From the NCBI RefSeq assembly GCF_015595035.1, contig NZ_JADNRN010000002.1, positions 124,001-188,000 on the forward strand: a stretch of 64,000 nucleotides of DNA. The letters are read 5' to 3'. Shown piece by piece: positions 26,102 to 35,912 of this stretch. The DNA is from Marinibium conchae (lineage in GTDB: Bacteria > Pseudomonadota > Gammaproteobacteria > Enterobacterales > Alteromonadaceae). The translations under genes were made by a program, and so were the position numbers. Every line of letters begins with the position of its first letter. The first letter of the stretch is position 1. The notes beneath the pieces are model-generated. The model was given only the letters and a program-made list of their open reading frames with translations, searched no databases and was not told the origin of the DNA.

Positions 26102-27250
26102 ATGACCGACGCGTCTCCATCATCAACACCATTAAAAAGCAGAAAACGCACAATTACGCTAAGTCTATTCTGGTTGTTTGTTATCGCTGGCCTAATCGCC
26201 GTTGTTAACTGGCGTGACAATCGTAATGCCGAGCTAATTGCCGAGCAAAATAAGATTGAAGAAACCCCATGGAATCCTCAGCTGCTAAGTTGCAACGCTG
26301 TCGTTAATGCAGACCCTACCGAGAAATTCAACGAATGCCTTGAAATGGCTGAAGAGGGCTGGTTCGAGCCAATGCGCAGGCTCGTCTATGCTTACTTGCA
26401 GGGCGGTGAACACTACAACTGGGAGGAAGCATATTATTGGGCAAACCGCCTTGCTAAATATGACTATTATGCCGAGGTGTTCTCTCAAATTATTTTAATG
26501 AACTTCGCTAATAATCCAAGCGATTATCAAAGGGGTGAGAAAGGTATTCGCAGATTAGCCACCCTTGACCATCCTATCGCTAATGCTTATTTGGCAAGCT
26601 TGTATTACCTTAAACTCAATACCATACAACAGCAGGAGAGCATACGCTGGCTGTTAGAACGTAGCTATAAACAAGACAAAAATTGGCTTCAACCAACCGA
26701 GTTTGCCTTAGTTCAAAACTCTGGTGCATTGGGAAAGGTGAGTGTAGATAAAACACGAGCAATGCTTGATGATGCGCTTAATATCGATTTTCCTCACCAC
26801 GCAAACAATATCGCTTGGTTTTTATCAACGACGAGTATTCCTTCATTATTTGACGCGAACAAAGCAGTTGATATTGCCGAGAGTGTTGTTGCGGACGAAG
26901 AGCACGCTAGTACCTATTATTATGTGGATACTCTCGCAGCGGCGTATGCTGCGGCTGGCGACTTTGATAGTGCGTTAGCTAAACAAAAAGAAGCTATTGA
27001 TCTGATTCAGTCCCAAGAAAGCAATCCAGATGAATTGACAGTGTTACTTGCTGACTATCAAAGTCGTCTTGATCTCTACAAAAAGCAAGAACGCTTTATT
27101 GATTATGCTTTTGACGCTCAGCAACAAGACTTTTTCAAACGTTTTAAAGAAATAATTGAAACTACGCTTTACGAGTCTTTTTTCAATGAGTTAGAAGATA
27201 AGAGCGAACCTGAACTTAAACCGGATCCAGAGCTCGCTGAGCCTTCTTAA
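26102..27250 (+). CDS. Single-TM protein with Sel1/TPR-like helical repeats
   Basis: 382 residues from ATG 26102. A basic N-terminus leads to one TM (about 18-36), and then a periplasmic helical-repeat domain: MRRLVYAYLQGGEHYNWEE, ANAYLASLYYLKLN and the TPR pair AAAYAAAGDFDSALAKQKEAI near residues 280-300. A Glu/Pro-rich tail ends it. This is a protein-interaction scaffold by form, and no specific partner can be named. It is convergent with nagA, ten bases away. Confidence 0.7.
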   Translation: MTDASPSSTPLKSRKRTITLSLFWLFVIAGLIAVVNWRDNRNAELIAEQNKIEETPWNPQLLSCNAVVNADPTEKFNECLEMAEEGWFEPMRRLVYAYLQGGEHYNWEEAYYWANRLAKYDYYAEVFSQIILMNFANNPSDYQRGEKGIRRLATLDHPIANAYLASLYYLKLNTIQQQESIRWLLERSYKQDKNWLQPTEFALVQNSGALGKVSVDKTRAMLDDALNIDFPHHANNIAWFLSTTSIPSLFDANKAVDIAESVVADEEHASTYYYVDTLAAAYAAAGDFDSALAKQKEAIDLIQSQESNPDELTVLLADYQSRLDLYKKQERFIDYAFDAQQQDFFKRFKEIIETTLYESFFNELEDKSEPELKPDPELAEPS

Positions 27251-27259
27251 TCGCTAGAC

Positions 27260-28402
27260 TCACGAGCACTCAAGTTCATTATTCAGCACGATAAATTCTG
27301 CTTGTGAGCCAAGATGTAGTTTAGCAATCCCCTCCAAGCCCAAGAACTTAGCGGGTGTACTGGTCGCCATGGTCAAGACTTGCTCTAGAGCAAGTAGATC
27401 AAAATTCGTTAAGGTATCGTGGCGCGCTCTCTGACTCAGCAATTGATACATGTTTTTCACTGCGCTAGCCATATCCAAACATGAGCCAGCCAAACTGCCG
27501 TCTGCCAGACTAAGTCGCGATCCCTGCTTTGAAATGGTGTCGTTTAACCAAGGTAATGATTGTAAGTCTGAACCTACTGTAGACATAGCATCGGTAACCA
27601 ACATAAGACCTTCTTTGCCTAAGGCTTTGGCAGCTAATTTACAGTTTATTGGGTGTACATGGTGAAAGTCGGCAATTAAGCCGGCATAAATATTCTCATG
27701 GGTGAGGGCGGCCGCTATCATTCCTGGTTCACGGGCCTTTAGTCCCGACATGGCATTAAATAGATGTGTAAAACCTCTTGCTCCTGCTTCGATAGCTGCG
27801 AGCACCGTATCGATATCAGCATTTGAATGGCCTAAGCTAATCACGATTCCCTGTTGGCTTAAGTCGCGAATAATGTCGCTGGGTAGGTTTTCTGGCGCTA
27901 CGGTAAGCAAAACTTTACCGCAGTCTTTTCTAGTGAACAGAGCTAACTCTTTGTCACTGATGCTACGTACATGCTCTGCAGAGTGAATTCCACGTTTTGT
28001 ATTGCTCAAATGCGGGCCTTCAAAGTGAATACCTTGAATAGTGGTATCGCCTTGCGAAATGGCTTCAGCAACGGCATTCGATGCCGCTTGCATGTTAACA
28101 ATATTATCCGTTATCAGAGTGGGTAATAAAGCTCTTGTGCCATATTGTCGGTGGCCTTTAGCTATTTTAATTAGTGCCGCGTAACTAGGGTCATGATTGA
28201 AAAGCACACCACCGCCACCGTTTACCTGAGTATCGAAAAAACCAGGGCTAACAATACCGTCGATAGTCTTATCCGCGTGTGCCTCACTTGCATCGCTAAC
28301 ACTGTCACTAATACTAGAGATAGTGCCGCTATTAACAGAAAACACGATGTTCTGGTGCAGTTTGTGTCCATCGAAGAACAGTGGCGCAAAGTAGCTTGTC
28401 AT
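27260..28402 (-). CDS. nagA: N-acetylglucosamine-6-phosphate deacetylase
   Basis: 380 residues, length of NagA (382 in E. coli). It removes acetate from GlcNAc-6-P in amino-sugar catabolism or wall recycling. Motifs in order are the strand ending GFFDTQVNGGGG, the metal Glu in HFEGPHLSNTKRG, His in SLGHSNAD, THLFNAMSGL, the second His in DFHHVHP and the catalytic Asp in LVTDAMSTVG. No nagB, transporter or nagK is next to it in this window. Confidence 0.93.
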   Translation of the reverse strand: MTSYFAPLFFDGHKLHQNIVFSVNSGTISSISDSVSDASEAHADKTIDGIVSPGFFDTQVNGGGGVLFNHDPSYAALIKIAKGHRQYGTRALLPTLITDNIVNMQAASNAVAEAISQGDTTIQGIHFEGPHLSNTKRGIHSAEHVRSISDKELALFTRKDCGKVLLTVAPENLPSDIIRDLSQQGIVISLGHSNADIDTVLAAIEAGARGFTHLFNAMSGLKAREPGMIAAALTHENIYAGLIADFHHVHPINCKLAAKALGKEGLMLVTDAMSTVGSDLQSLPWLNDTISKQGSRLSLADGSLAGSCLDMASAVKNMYQLLSQRARHDTLTNFDLLALEQVLTMATSTPAKFLGLEGIAKLHLGSQAEFIVLNNELECS

Positions 28403-28498
28403 AAGGTTGATTGATTTACATGTAGTGTGTCATCGTTTTATCTTACGTTGATTTCGAGGGATTTTCCTCTTTTCCAACTTGTTTGGTGTTTTTACAAG

Positions 28499-28520
28499 GG
28501 CTGATGCTTGAGAATCAGCC
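28499..28520 (+). other. Hairpin in the nagA-S9 divergent region
   Basis: GGCTGAT-GCTTGAGA-ATCAGCC, extendable to about 10 bp with one G-T pair (28497-28522), then TTTGCTT. It lies between the divergent starts of nagA (28402) and the S9 peptidase (28722), so no known gene ends there. It could be a leader structure or the end of a short RNA. The rest of 28403-28721 shows only AT-rich promoter-like sequence. Confidence 0.4.
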
Positions 28521-28721
28521 TTTGCTTGACTATGCTTTTAAAGCCTTCAGATGAACACTTTATCCTCTAAGTACGTAAATTACATGCTCGTGTTTGTGAA
28601 TACGTGTTTTGCGCATTTTTTATATTGCGGAACGCCTACACATACATACACTTGTGTTAACAAAAAAATTACATTAACGACGAATAAAATAACTATAACT
28701 AATCCGACGGAGCGAACCTTT

Positions 28722-30812
28722 ATGCTTAGATCCCCTTTTACTGCAAGTTGCAGGAACACCTTTAAGGCAACCATGATTGCTGGTGCACTCGCCATAGCAG
28801 GCTTTGCCAACGCCTCTTCTTTTGAAATTGAACACCTACCAAAAGTGAAACAGGCAGGTAATATTACGGTTGCTGCCGATGGTAAGCACACCGCTTACAC
28901 CGTTTCTCAACCCAGAGATATGATGGCAGGTGATGAAGATGGTACGGCCGATACTCATTTGTTTGTTATTCGAGATAAAGCGAAGCCTGTTCAGTTCATT
29001 GGCACGAAGGGCAGCGTTTCAGCGCTTCAATTCAGTGCTGATGGCAACACCCTGTATTTTAAAACCAAGCGTGATGGCGATGAGAACACCGCACTTTATT
29101 CTATTTCTATGATGGGTGGTGAAGCGACTAAAGTATTTGAGTTCGACACATCCATTGGTGACTATGCAGTATCGAATGATGGTAAAACACTGTATTTTGT
29201 TGCTCGCGAAAAACAGAAAAAAGACGATCTCAAGAAAAAGGGTTTCAAAGCTTATGTTTATGAGGAAGATCAGCGTCTAGCCTCTTTGTGGTCAGTTGCC
29301 TTGGGTGCAGATGATGCAGAAGCGAGCAAGTTGTTCGATAAAGGGCACGTATCAAGCTTTGATTTATCAAAAAACAACGAAATGATTGTTGTGGCGGTCG
29401 CGCCAACCAACTTAATTGACGACTTTTACATGCAGCGCGACTTGCACGTGATCAATACCAGTGATGGCGAGCTCACTGCCACTGTCGATATTCCAGGTAA
29501 GCTTGGAAGTTTCGAGTTTTCCGGTGACGGCAAATATATTGGTTTACTTGCCGGAACCGATATCAATGATTCTGCGGCGGGTGTATTGATGGTAGCCAAC
29601 ACGCAATCAGGGGAATTAACTCAGTTAACAGCCGACAAAGAACAGCATATCGCTGATATCGATTGGTACGGTAAAGACATACTTGCCGTTGCACATCGTG
29701 GCGTAGAAAGCGCCGTCGTGCTCTATGAAACGGATGGAGATGTAAAACGCACTTACAAAACGCCGAGTGATATTGTGGTTCGTAGTGCCGACGTTGGTAA
29801 AAACACCATTCGGGTTATTGCCGACAGTCCTAAACATCCTCGTGAAGTGTTTGCTGTAAACCGCAATAAAAGCACAAAGTTAAGCAATAATAATGCGTGG
29901 CTTGCAGATATTGACTTGGCAGAACAAAGCACCTTTAGTTTTGAAGCTCGCGATGGACGAAAAATAGAAGGCTTGTTAATGCAGCCCGAAGGTGAAGCTC
30001 CAGCGGGTGGTTGGCCTTTAATTCTTGCTGTACATGGTGGCCCTGAAGCGCACTACAGTGATGGTTGGTTGACAGGTTATTCAACAGCGGGTCAATACGC
30101 GGTAGCCGACGGTTATGCGGTTTATTACCCTAATTATCGTGGCTCAACGGGGCGCGGCGTGGCTTTCGCGAAAGAGCACCAAAACGATTATGCAGGAGCC
30201 GAATTCAACGATTTGGTTGATGGCGTAGATGCCCTTGTAAAAGCGGGTATTGTTAACCGTGATCGCGTTGGCATTACCGGGGCCTCGTATGGTGGATATG
30301 CATCCATGTGGGGCGCAACTGCGTTAACTGAGCACTTTGCGGCATCCGTTGCTTTTGTGGGTATTTCTAATCAAGTATCTAAGTTCGGTACAAGTGATAT
30401 CCCAAATGAAATGCAGCTTGTTCACTCGTTGAAATGGCCTTGGGAAGACAATTGGATGAACTTGATTGAACGTTCACCTATTTTTCACGCCGGAAAAGCA
30501 AACACACCTATTTTGATATTACACGGTGAAGAAGATACGCGTGTTCACCCGAGCCAATCAATGGAGTTGTATCGTTCTATCAAAGTGCGCACCGAAACCC
30601 CTGTTCGCTTGGTATTCTACCCTGGTGAGGGCCACGGGAATCGCAAAGCGGCAGCACAATATGACTATGCGCTTCGTTTAATGAGATGGATGGACACTTA
30701 CCTAAGTGAAGATGCAACGCGCGATACAGCTATGCCAGAGTTTGATTTGGGTATGGCTGAGCGTTTGAAAAAGGATGATGATAAGTCTGACGGTGCAGAC
30801 AGCGCCGAGTAA
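28722..30812 (+). CDS. Exported S9-family peptidase (acylaminoacyl/dipeptidyl-peptidase type)
   Basis: 696 residues from ATG 28722, with GGAG nine bases before; the longer open frame from 28551 would block the signal peptide. Signal peptide 1-32 ends in FANA. A beta-propeller with WD40-like PD40 repeats (FSADGNTLYFKTK, SFDLSKNNEM) covers about 35-430, and an alpha/beta-hydrolase domain follows. The triad is Ser in GASYGGYAS, Asp in GEEDTRVHP and His in GEGHGNRK. It trims peptides in the periplasm. It is followed by a hairpin and then another S9 gene. Confidence 0.92.
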   Translation: MLRSPFTASCRNTFKATMIAGALAIAGFANASSFEIEHLPKVKQAGNITVAADGKHTAYTVSQPRDMMAGDEDGTADTHLFVIRDKAKPVQFIGTKGSVSALQFSADGNTLYFKTKRDGDENTALYSISMMGGEATKVFEFDTSIGDYAVSNDGKTLYFVAREKQKKDDLKKKGFKAYVYEEDQRLASLWSVALGADDAEASKLFDKGHVSSFDLSKNNEMIVVAVAPTNLIDDFYMQRDLHVINTSDGELTATVDIPGKLGSFEFSGDGKYIGLLAGTDINDSAAGVLMVANTQSGELTQLTADKEQHIADIDWYGKDILAVAHRGVESAVVLYETDGDVKRTYKTPSDIVVRSADVGKNTIRVIADSPKHPREVFAVNRNKSTKLSNNNAWLADIDLAEQSTFSFEARDGRKIEGLLMQPEGEAPAGGWPLILAVHGGPEAHYSDGWLTGYSTAGQYAVADGYAVYYPNYRGSTGRGVAFAKEHQNDYAGAEFNDLVDGVDALVKAGIVNRDRVGITGASYGGYASMWGATALTEHFAASVAFVGISNQVSKFGTSDIPNEMQLVHSLKWPWEDNWMNLIERSPIFHAGKANTPILILHGEEDTRVHPSQSMELYRSIKVRTETPVRLVFYPGEGHGNRKAAAQYDYALRLMRWMDTYLSEDATRDTAMPEFDLGMAERLKKDDDKSDGADSAE

Positions 30813-30831
30813 GCTAAGTGTGAGTTTCAGT

Positions 30832-30858
30832 CAGAAAGCTGCTTTTTGCGGCTTTCTG
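30832..30858 (+). terminator. Hairpin between the two plus-strand S9 genes
   Basis: CAGAAAGCTGC-TTTTT-GCGGCTTTCTG, an 11-bp stem with one wobble. No U-tract follows on the plus strand, so termination is uncertain. Confidence 0.5.
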
Positions 30859-30917
30859 CTTGCTGAATAAGCCAAAGATAATTTACAACAGATAAATTAC
30901 AAGAGAACGGAAACCTT

Positions 30918-33125
30918 ATGAAAAACAAAAGCATATTAAAACCCGCACTTTATGCCAGTACAGCAATTGCCGTTGCTGCAACTTTGATGGCATGTAGTCC
31001 AGGCTCTGAAGAACAAAGCGATGTGGCTAAAAGCGAGCAAACAATGAAAAAAGAAGGCGGCATTACCTACCCAGTCACAGCTAAAGGCGAAGTGGTTGCT
31101 ACTTATTTTGGTCAAGAAGTAGCCGATCCTTATCGCTGGTTAGAAGACGATAGAAGTAGCGAAACAGAAGCCTGGGTAGACGCACAGAATACAGTTACTC
31201 AAAGCTACTTAGAGCAAATTCCTTATCGTGATGATATTGCTAAGGTAGTAAAAAACCTGTTGGACTACGAGAGAGTTTCGGTACCCTTCAAAGAGGGCGA
31301 TTACACCTACTTCTATAAAAATGATGGCCTGCAAAATCAAAGCTTAGTTTATCGCAAGAAAGGCGATGGCGAAGCTGAGGTTTTCATCGATCCAAATAAA
31401 TTCAGTGACGACGGTACAGTATCATTATCAGCACTATCATTTTCGGGTGATGGTTCTCTAGCGGCTTATCAAACATCCACGGGTGGAAGTGATTGGCGCG
31501 AAATCTACATCATTGATGTAGAAACCATGGAACAAAAAAGCAAGCCTCTTATAAATGTGAAATTCAGCGGCATGCAGTGGTACAAAAATGAAGGTATATA
31601 TTACTCAAGTTACGACAAGCCAGAGGGTTCAGAACTTAGTGAAAAAACCGACCAGCATAAGCTTTACTATCACAAGCTTGGTACCGACCAGTCACAAGAC
31701 TTGAAGGTCTTTGGCCATACTGAAGCAGAAAAGCATCGCTATGTAGGTGCCCAAGTGAGTGAAGATAACCGTTATTTGTTTGTTAGTGCTGCGGTATCAA
31801 CGTCGGGTAACAAAGCGTTTTTGAAGGATTTAACAGTTGAAAATGCACCGTGGAAAACGGTTATAGGTACTCACGCTAGCGATGTGAGCATGCTCACTAG
31901 TAAAGACGACACAATTTATTTATTCACAAATAACAACGCACCTAACTCGCGTATTGTTTCAGTAAAAGCCGACGACCCAAGCGTCGAAAACTGGGTGGAT
32001 GTTATTCCTGAAACCGACAATGTACTGTCGCCTAGTTTGGCTGGTGGTTACATTTTTGCTACCTATATGGTTGATGCAGTTTCAAAGGTCGAGCAGTATA
32101 ACTACGATGGCGAGTTAGTTCGTGAAGTTAGCCTGCCGGGCGTGGGCACTGCGAGTGTGAGTAGCAGTAAAAATGATGAGAAAAGTACTTACTTCACCTT
32201 TAGCAATTACATTACTCCTCGCAGTATTTTTGAGTTAAACACTGAAACTGGCGATTCGACTGTCTATAACACACCAGATGTGGACTTTGACGGCTCGAAG
32301 TATGTGTCAAAGCAAGTATTCTACCGTTCAAAAGATGGTACCAAAGTGCCAATGATCGTCACCCATCATAAGGATGCTGAGCTGAACGGCAAGAATCCCA
32401 CCCTTCTTTATGGCTATGGCGGCTTCAACGTTAGCCTTCGTCCAAACTTTAGCTCAACGGTTGCCGCTTGGTTAGAGCTTGGGGGCATCTATGCTGTGCC
32501 CAACATCCGCGGTGGCGGCGAATACGGGAAAGCGTGGCATAAGTCTGGTACGCAGATGCAAAAACAAAATGTATTTGACGACTTTATCGCGGCAGCCGAA
32601 TACTTAATTGATAACAAGTATACCAGTAGCGACTACCTTGCTTTGCGCGGTGGCTCTAATGGTGGTTTGTTGGTGGGTGCAGTGATGACTCAGCGACCTA
32701 AACTGGCCGCAGTCGCGTTACCAGCGGTAGGTGTACTCGACATGCTTCGTTACCATACTTTTACTGCTGGTGCGGGCTGGGCCTACGACTATGGCACCTC
32801 AGAACAAAGTGAAGAAATGTTTGAGTACTTACGAGCATATTCACCCGTTCATGCTGTAAAGGCTGGCGTAGAGTACCCTGCAACAATGATTACGACTGCG
32901 GATCATGATGACCGTGTGGTTCCTGCGCATTCGTTTAAGTTTGCAGCGGTTCTTCAAGAGTTCCAAGAAGGCAGCAATCCAACGCTTATTCGTATCGAAA
33001 AGGATGCGGGGCATGGAGCAGGCACACCAATTAGCAAGACCATTGAGCAATTTGCTGATATCTACGGTTTTGTCCTCTACAATATGGGCATAAAGTCTAT
33101 TGATGACGCTGCACCCAAACAATAA
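30918..33125 (+). CDS. Prolyl oligopeptidase, S9A family lipoprotein
   Basis: 735 residues. A lipoprotein signal with LMAC (Cys near residue 26) leads into the N-terminal S9A segment (DPYRWLEDD), a seven-bladed propeller without Ser-containing repeats, and the catalytic domain with Ser in RGGSNGGLLVG, Asp in DHDDRVVPAHS and His in DAGHGAGTP. It cleaves after proline in short peptides. Length is normal for POP. As a lipoprotein it sits on the inner or outer membrane, periplasm-facing. Confidence 0.93.
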   Translation: MKNKSILKPALYASTAIAVAATLMACSPGSEEQSDVAKSEQTMKKEGGITYPVTAKGEVVATYFGQEVADPYRWLEDDRSSETEAWVDAQNTVTQSYLEQIPYRDDIAKVVKNLLDYERVSVPFKEGDYTYFYKNDGLQNQSLVYRKKGDGEAEVFIDPNKFSDDGTVSLSALSFSGDGSLAAYQTSTGGSDWREIYIIDVETMEQKSKPLINVKFSGMQWYKNEGIYYSSYDKPEGSELSEKTDQHKLYYHKLGTDQSQDLKVFGHTEAEKHRYVGAQVSEDNRYLFVSAAVSTSGNKAFLKDLTVENAPWKTVIGTHASDVSMLTSKDDTIYLFTNNNAPNSRIVSVKADDPSVENWVDVIPETDNVLSPSLAGGYIFATYMVDAVSKVEQYNYDGELVREVSLPGVGTASVSSSKNDEKSTYFTFSNYITPRSIFELNTETGDSTVYNTPDVDFDGSKYVSKQVFYRSKDGTKVPMIVTHHKDAELNGKNPTLLYGYGGFNVSLRPNFSSTVAAWLELGGIYAVPNIRGGGEYGKAWHKSGTQMQKQNVFDDFIAAAEYLIDNKYTSSDYLALRGGSNGGLLVGAVMTQRPKLAAVALPAVGVLDMLRYHTFTAGAGWAYDYGTSEQSEEMFEYLRAYSPVHAVKAGVEYPATMITTADHDDRVVPAHSFKFAAVLQEFQEGSNPTLIRIEKDAGHGAGTPISKTIEQFADIYGFVLYNMGIKSIDDAAPKQ

Positions 33126-33268
33126 GTACCACAATAAATAAATGAGATGGCGTTAAGGTGCAATTTGGCCTTAGCGCTCACTCTTATGAAATAGCCACTA
33201 TTTCCTTTACTCTGCTTCCGCAATTTCTGCTATTATTTTCAACACTGTTACTCCAAAAAATTCCTAAT

Positions 33269-34039
33269 ATGTATAGTATTCCCACGGTAAACCTAAAAGG
33301 CAAAGTGTCAGACATCGAATGGCAAACTCGAGTTGAATTAGCGGCTTGTTATCGCCTTCTCGTAATGCATGGTTGGGACGACCTTATTCATACCCATGTG
33401 TCGGCGCGTATTCCAGGTAGCGAAGATTTACTTATCAACGCTTTCGGTTTGGCATTTGAAGAAGTGACAGCGTCGAATCTAGTAAAGATTGATATTGAGG
33501 GTAATGTCATCGACAAAGAGTCTCCGTTCTCAATTAATCCAGCAGGTTTTACGATCCATAGCGCCGTGCATATTGCCCGTCATGAAGCGCAATGTGCCCT
33601 ACATCTTCATCATCCTGATGCTATTGCGGTGGCTAGCTGTAAAAATGGTTTACAGGCCTACAGTCAATATTCGGCTTTCGCCTTGGCCAGCATGAGCTAT
33701 CACGATTATGAGGGGCTTGCAGTTAACCCCGACGAAATCAAACGTTTACAAAACAACTTGGGTTCAGCCAATTTCATGTTGCTACGTAATCATGGCGCAC
33801 TCACTATGGGCAATACCATTGGCGATGCTTTCATGCACATGTATGATTTACTGCGAGCCTGCGAAATACAGGTAAAAATGCAAAACAGTGGTGACGAACT
33901 CATTCATGTGAATCAATCTGTTATTGATGGCATAAAAGCCCAAGCTGCTATTGTTCATACTGGTCAAACCGGCGGTCAAAAAACATGGCCTGCCATGATG
34001 CGTAGAGTGAAGCGTCGCTATCCTGACTTTGATTATTAA
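33269..34039 (+). CDS. Class II aldolase/adducin-fold protein
   Basis: 256 residues from ATG 33269; the open frame reaches back to 33158 with a hydrophobic, non-conserved extension. It has the class II aldolase fold with zinc ligands in HTHVSAR, HLHHPDA and NHGALTMG. Related enzymes cleave or epimerise phosphorylated sugars, but this longer-than-FucA, non-phospho form is close to the adducin/CC3004 group whose reaction is unknown. It lies 94 bases before an acid-sugar-dehydratase gene on the same strand. Confidence 0.85.
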   Translation: MYSIPTVNLKGKVSDIEWQTRVELAACYRLLVMHGWDDLIHTHVSARIPGSEDLLINAFGLAFEEVTASNLVKIDIEGNVIDKESPFSINPAGFTIHSAVHIARHEAQCALHLHHPDAIAVASCKNGLQAYSQYSAFALASMSYHDYEGLAVNPDEIKRLQNNLGSANFMLLRNHGALTMGNTIGDAFMHMYDLLRACEIQVKMQNSGDELIHVNQSVIDGIKAQAAIVHTGQTGGQKTWPAMMRRVKRRYPDFDY

Positions 34040-34133
34040 CCCCAAACTAATTACGCGCTTGTGATCACTTTGAATGAAAGTCGCTATCATCAAGCTTATA
34101 CAATTTCCTTTTCCACATACGGAACGATAGACA

Positions 34134-35309
34134 ATGAAAGTAACCCACGTTGAGATTTTTGATATTCACTGCCCCGAGCGTCCACCTTGGAATCCTATTT
34201 TTGTTCGTGTGCATACCGACGAAGGTATAAGCGGGGTAGGCGAGGCCGGTTTAGCTTACGACTGGGGTCACAGCGCAGCCGCCGCAATGATAAAAGAAAT
34301 TACTGAAGCGGTACTCATTGGCTTTGACCCTTTCAAAACTGAGCTCTTGTGGTCACGTATGTTGCGAGAAAGCTTTTGGGGCTTAGGTGGCGGGCCGGTG
34401 CTTTATGCCGCGATGAGCGCCATAGATACCGCACTGTGGGACATAAAAGGTAAAGCGTTGAATGTACCGGTCTATCAGCTTTTAGGCGGTAAAACAAATG
34501 ACGACCTGCGCACTTACGCTAGCCAATTGCAATTCGACTGGAGTCAAGATTGTGTAAAAATGCTCACACCTGACGACTATGCGCGTTCTGCCGCCAAGGC
34601 GATAGCAGAAGGTTACGACGCGGTTAAAGTCGACCCCATCGTGTATGACGAAAACGGTGACTCAAGCTTTGACCGAACTAAATTGTTTACGCCAAAGCAA
34701 ATGAAGTTATTTGGCGATCGTTTGCGTGCCATTCGTGCCGAGGTGGGTGATGAGGTTGATATCATTTTTGAAGCACATTCTTTAATGGGTTGTGCTTCGG
34801 CCATTCAGATGGGCTCAGTGATTGAAGAAGTGGGCTGTATGATGTTCGAAGAGCCAGTGAATTACTTGAATTCGGCCGTTCACAAGAAAGTAGCCGAAAA
34901 CGTGAAAGTGCCAATTGCCGGTGGCGAACGTCTATATCATCGTTGGGATGCTCGCCCGTACTTTGAAGATCAAAGTATTGATGTGCTGCAGCCCGATGTT
35001 GGCTTGTGTGGTGGTTTCACAGAAGCCAAGAAGGTATGTGATTATGCCGATGTATACGATATTCGCGTACAAGCACATGTGTGTGGTGGGCCGGTCGCAA
35101 CAGCGGCGTCATTGCAGCTTGAAGCAGCGATTCCTAATTTCTTGATCCATGAGCATCACACTTATGCGATTAAGTCTTGGAACCGCGAGTTATGTATCCA
35201 AGATTATCAACCCGTGAACGGGAAATTTAAGGTACCCGACTTGCCAGGAATCGGTATTGAATTAAACGATGAGGTGGTTATGCGTTCACCGCATGTTACG
35301 GTTAAGTAG
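34134..35309 (+). CDS. Enolase-superfamily (mandelate racemase/muconate lactonizing type) dehydratase
   Basis: 391 residues. N-terminal capping domain, then a TIM barrel with the KVDP lysine strand, metal-binding positions in DIIFEAHS and FEEPVN and GGERLYHRW, and the catalytic His in QAHVCGGP. The FEAHS and HVCGGP forms are those of sugar-acid dehydratases such as D-galactonate or mannonate dehydratase subgroup, so dehydration of an aldonic acid is the best guess. It and the class II aldolase before it could form a sugar-acid pathway. Exact substrate is not readable. Confidence 0.85.
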   Translation: MKVTHVEIFDIHCPERPPWNPIFVRVHTDEGISGVGEAGLAYDWGHSAAAAMIKEITEAVLIGFDPFKTELLWSRMLRESFWGLGGGPVLYAAMSAIDTALWDIKGKALNVPVYQLLGGKTNDDLRTYASQLQFDWSQDCVKMLTPDDYARSAAKAIAEGYDAVKVDPIVYDENGDSSFDRTKLFTPKQMKLFGDRLRAIRAEVGDEVDIIFEAHSLMGCASAIQMGSVIEEVGCMMFEEPVNYLNSAVHKKVAENVKVPIAGGERLYHRWDARPYFEDQSIDVLQPDVGLCGGFTEAKKVCDYADVYDIRVQAHVCGGPVATAASLQLEAAIPNFLIHEHHTYAIKSWNRELCIQDYQPVNGKFKVPDLPGIGIELNDEVVMRSPHVTVK

Positions 35310-35320
35310 AGCTTAAGCTA

Positions 35321-35794
35321 ATGAAAATACTGTATATTTGTACTCATAATCGTTGCAGAAGCATTTTATCTGAGGCAATGACCAACCAGCTGGCTGGCGA
35401 TATTATTGAAGCAAGAAGTGCTGGCAGCCAGCCAGTGGGCGAAGTACACCCTTTATCGTTAAAGTATCTAGCGCAAAACGACATTTCAATCAGCGGATTA
35501 CAAAGTCAGTCATGGGATGACTTTGAAAGCTTTCAGCCTGATCTCGTGATCACGGTGTGTGACTCAGCTGCGGGTGAAACTTGCCCTTTATATTTCAGTG
35601 ATAGCCTAAAAGTACATTGGGGCTTGAGTGATCCGTCAAAAGTAGTCGGCGATAGTGTGAAAATAGAACAGGCCTTCTTAGCCTGTATCGCGGAAATTGC
35701 TGAACGCGTAAGTAAGCTGCGAACTATCGCTAGCCAAAACCACACTAGCAAAAAAGAGCTAAAGCAGGCGCTAGCAGAAATAGGGGCTGTCTAA
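35321..35794 (+). CDS. Arsenate reductase/low-molecular-weight phosphatase, ArsC type
   Basis: 157 residues, LMW protein-tyrosine-phosphatase fold. The P-loop is CTHNRCRS at residues 7-14, and the later VCDSAAGETCP and HWGLSDPS stretches are characteristic of thioredoxin- or glutathione-coupled ArsC rather than tyrosine phosphatases. It reduces arsenate to arsenite. No arsB, acr3 or arsR lies near, so it appears as an isolated gene 11 bases after the dehydratase. Confidence 0.82.
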   Translation: MKILYICTHNRCRSILSEAMTNQLAGDIIEARSAGSQPVGEVHPLSLKYLAQNDISISGLQSQSWDDFESFQPDLVITVCDSAAGETCPLYFSDSLKVHWGLSDPSKVVGDSVKIEQAFLACIAEIAERVSKLRTIASQNHTSKKELKQALAEIGAV

Positions 35795-35863
35795 CAACAG
35801 AAAACCCTTTGCCTTCGATAAGTAGCCTAGAATACGCTATCGCTAAAACAGCCAGCGACGCCT

Positions 35864-35890
35864 AAAAAAAGTCCGCGACTTGCGCGGACT
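35864..35890 (-). terminator. Terminator of the minus-strand S9 gene
   Basis: Perfect stem AGTCCGCG / CGCGGACT (35870-35890) with loop ACTTG. Read on the minus strand it is followed by a run of seven T. It lies in the convergent gap between arsC and the S9 gene. Confidence 0.85.
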
Positions 35891-35912
35891 CATTTGCTCA
35901 TAGTAGTACAAG

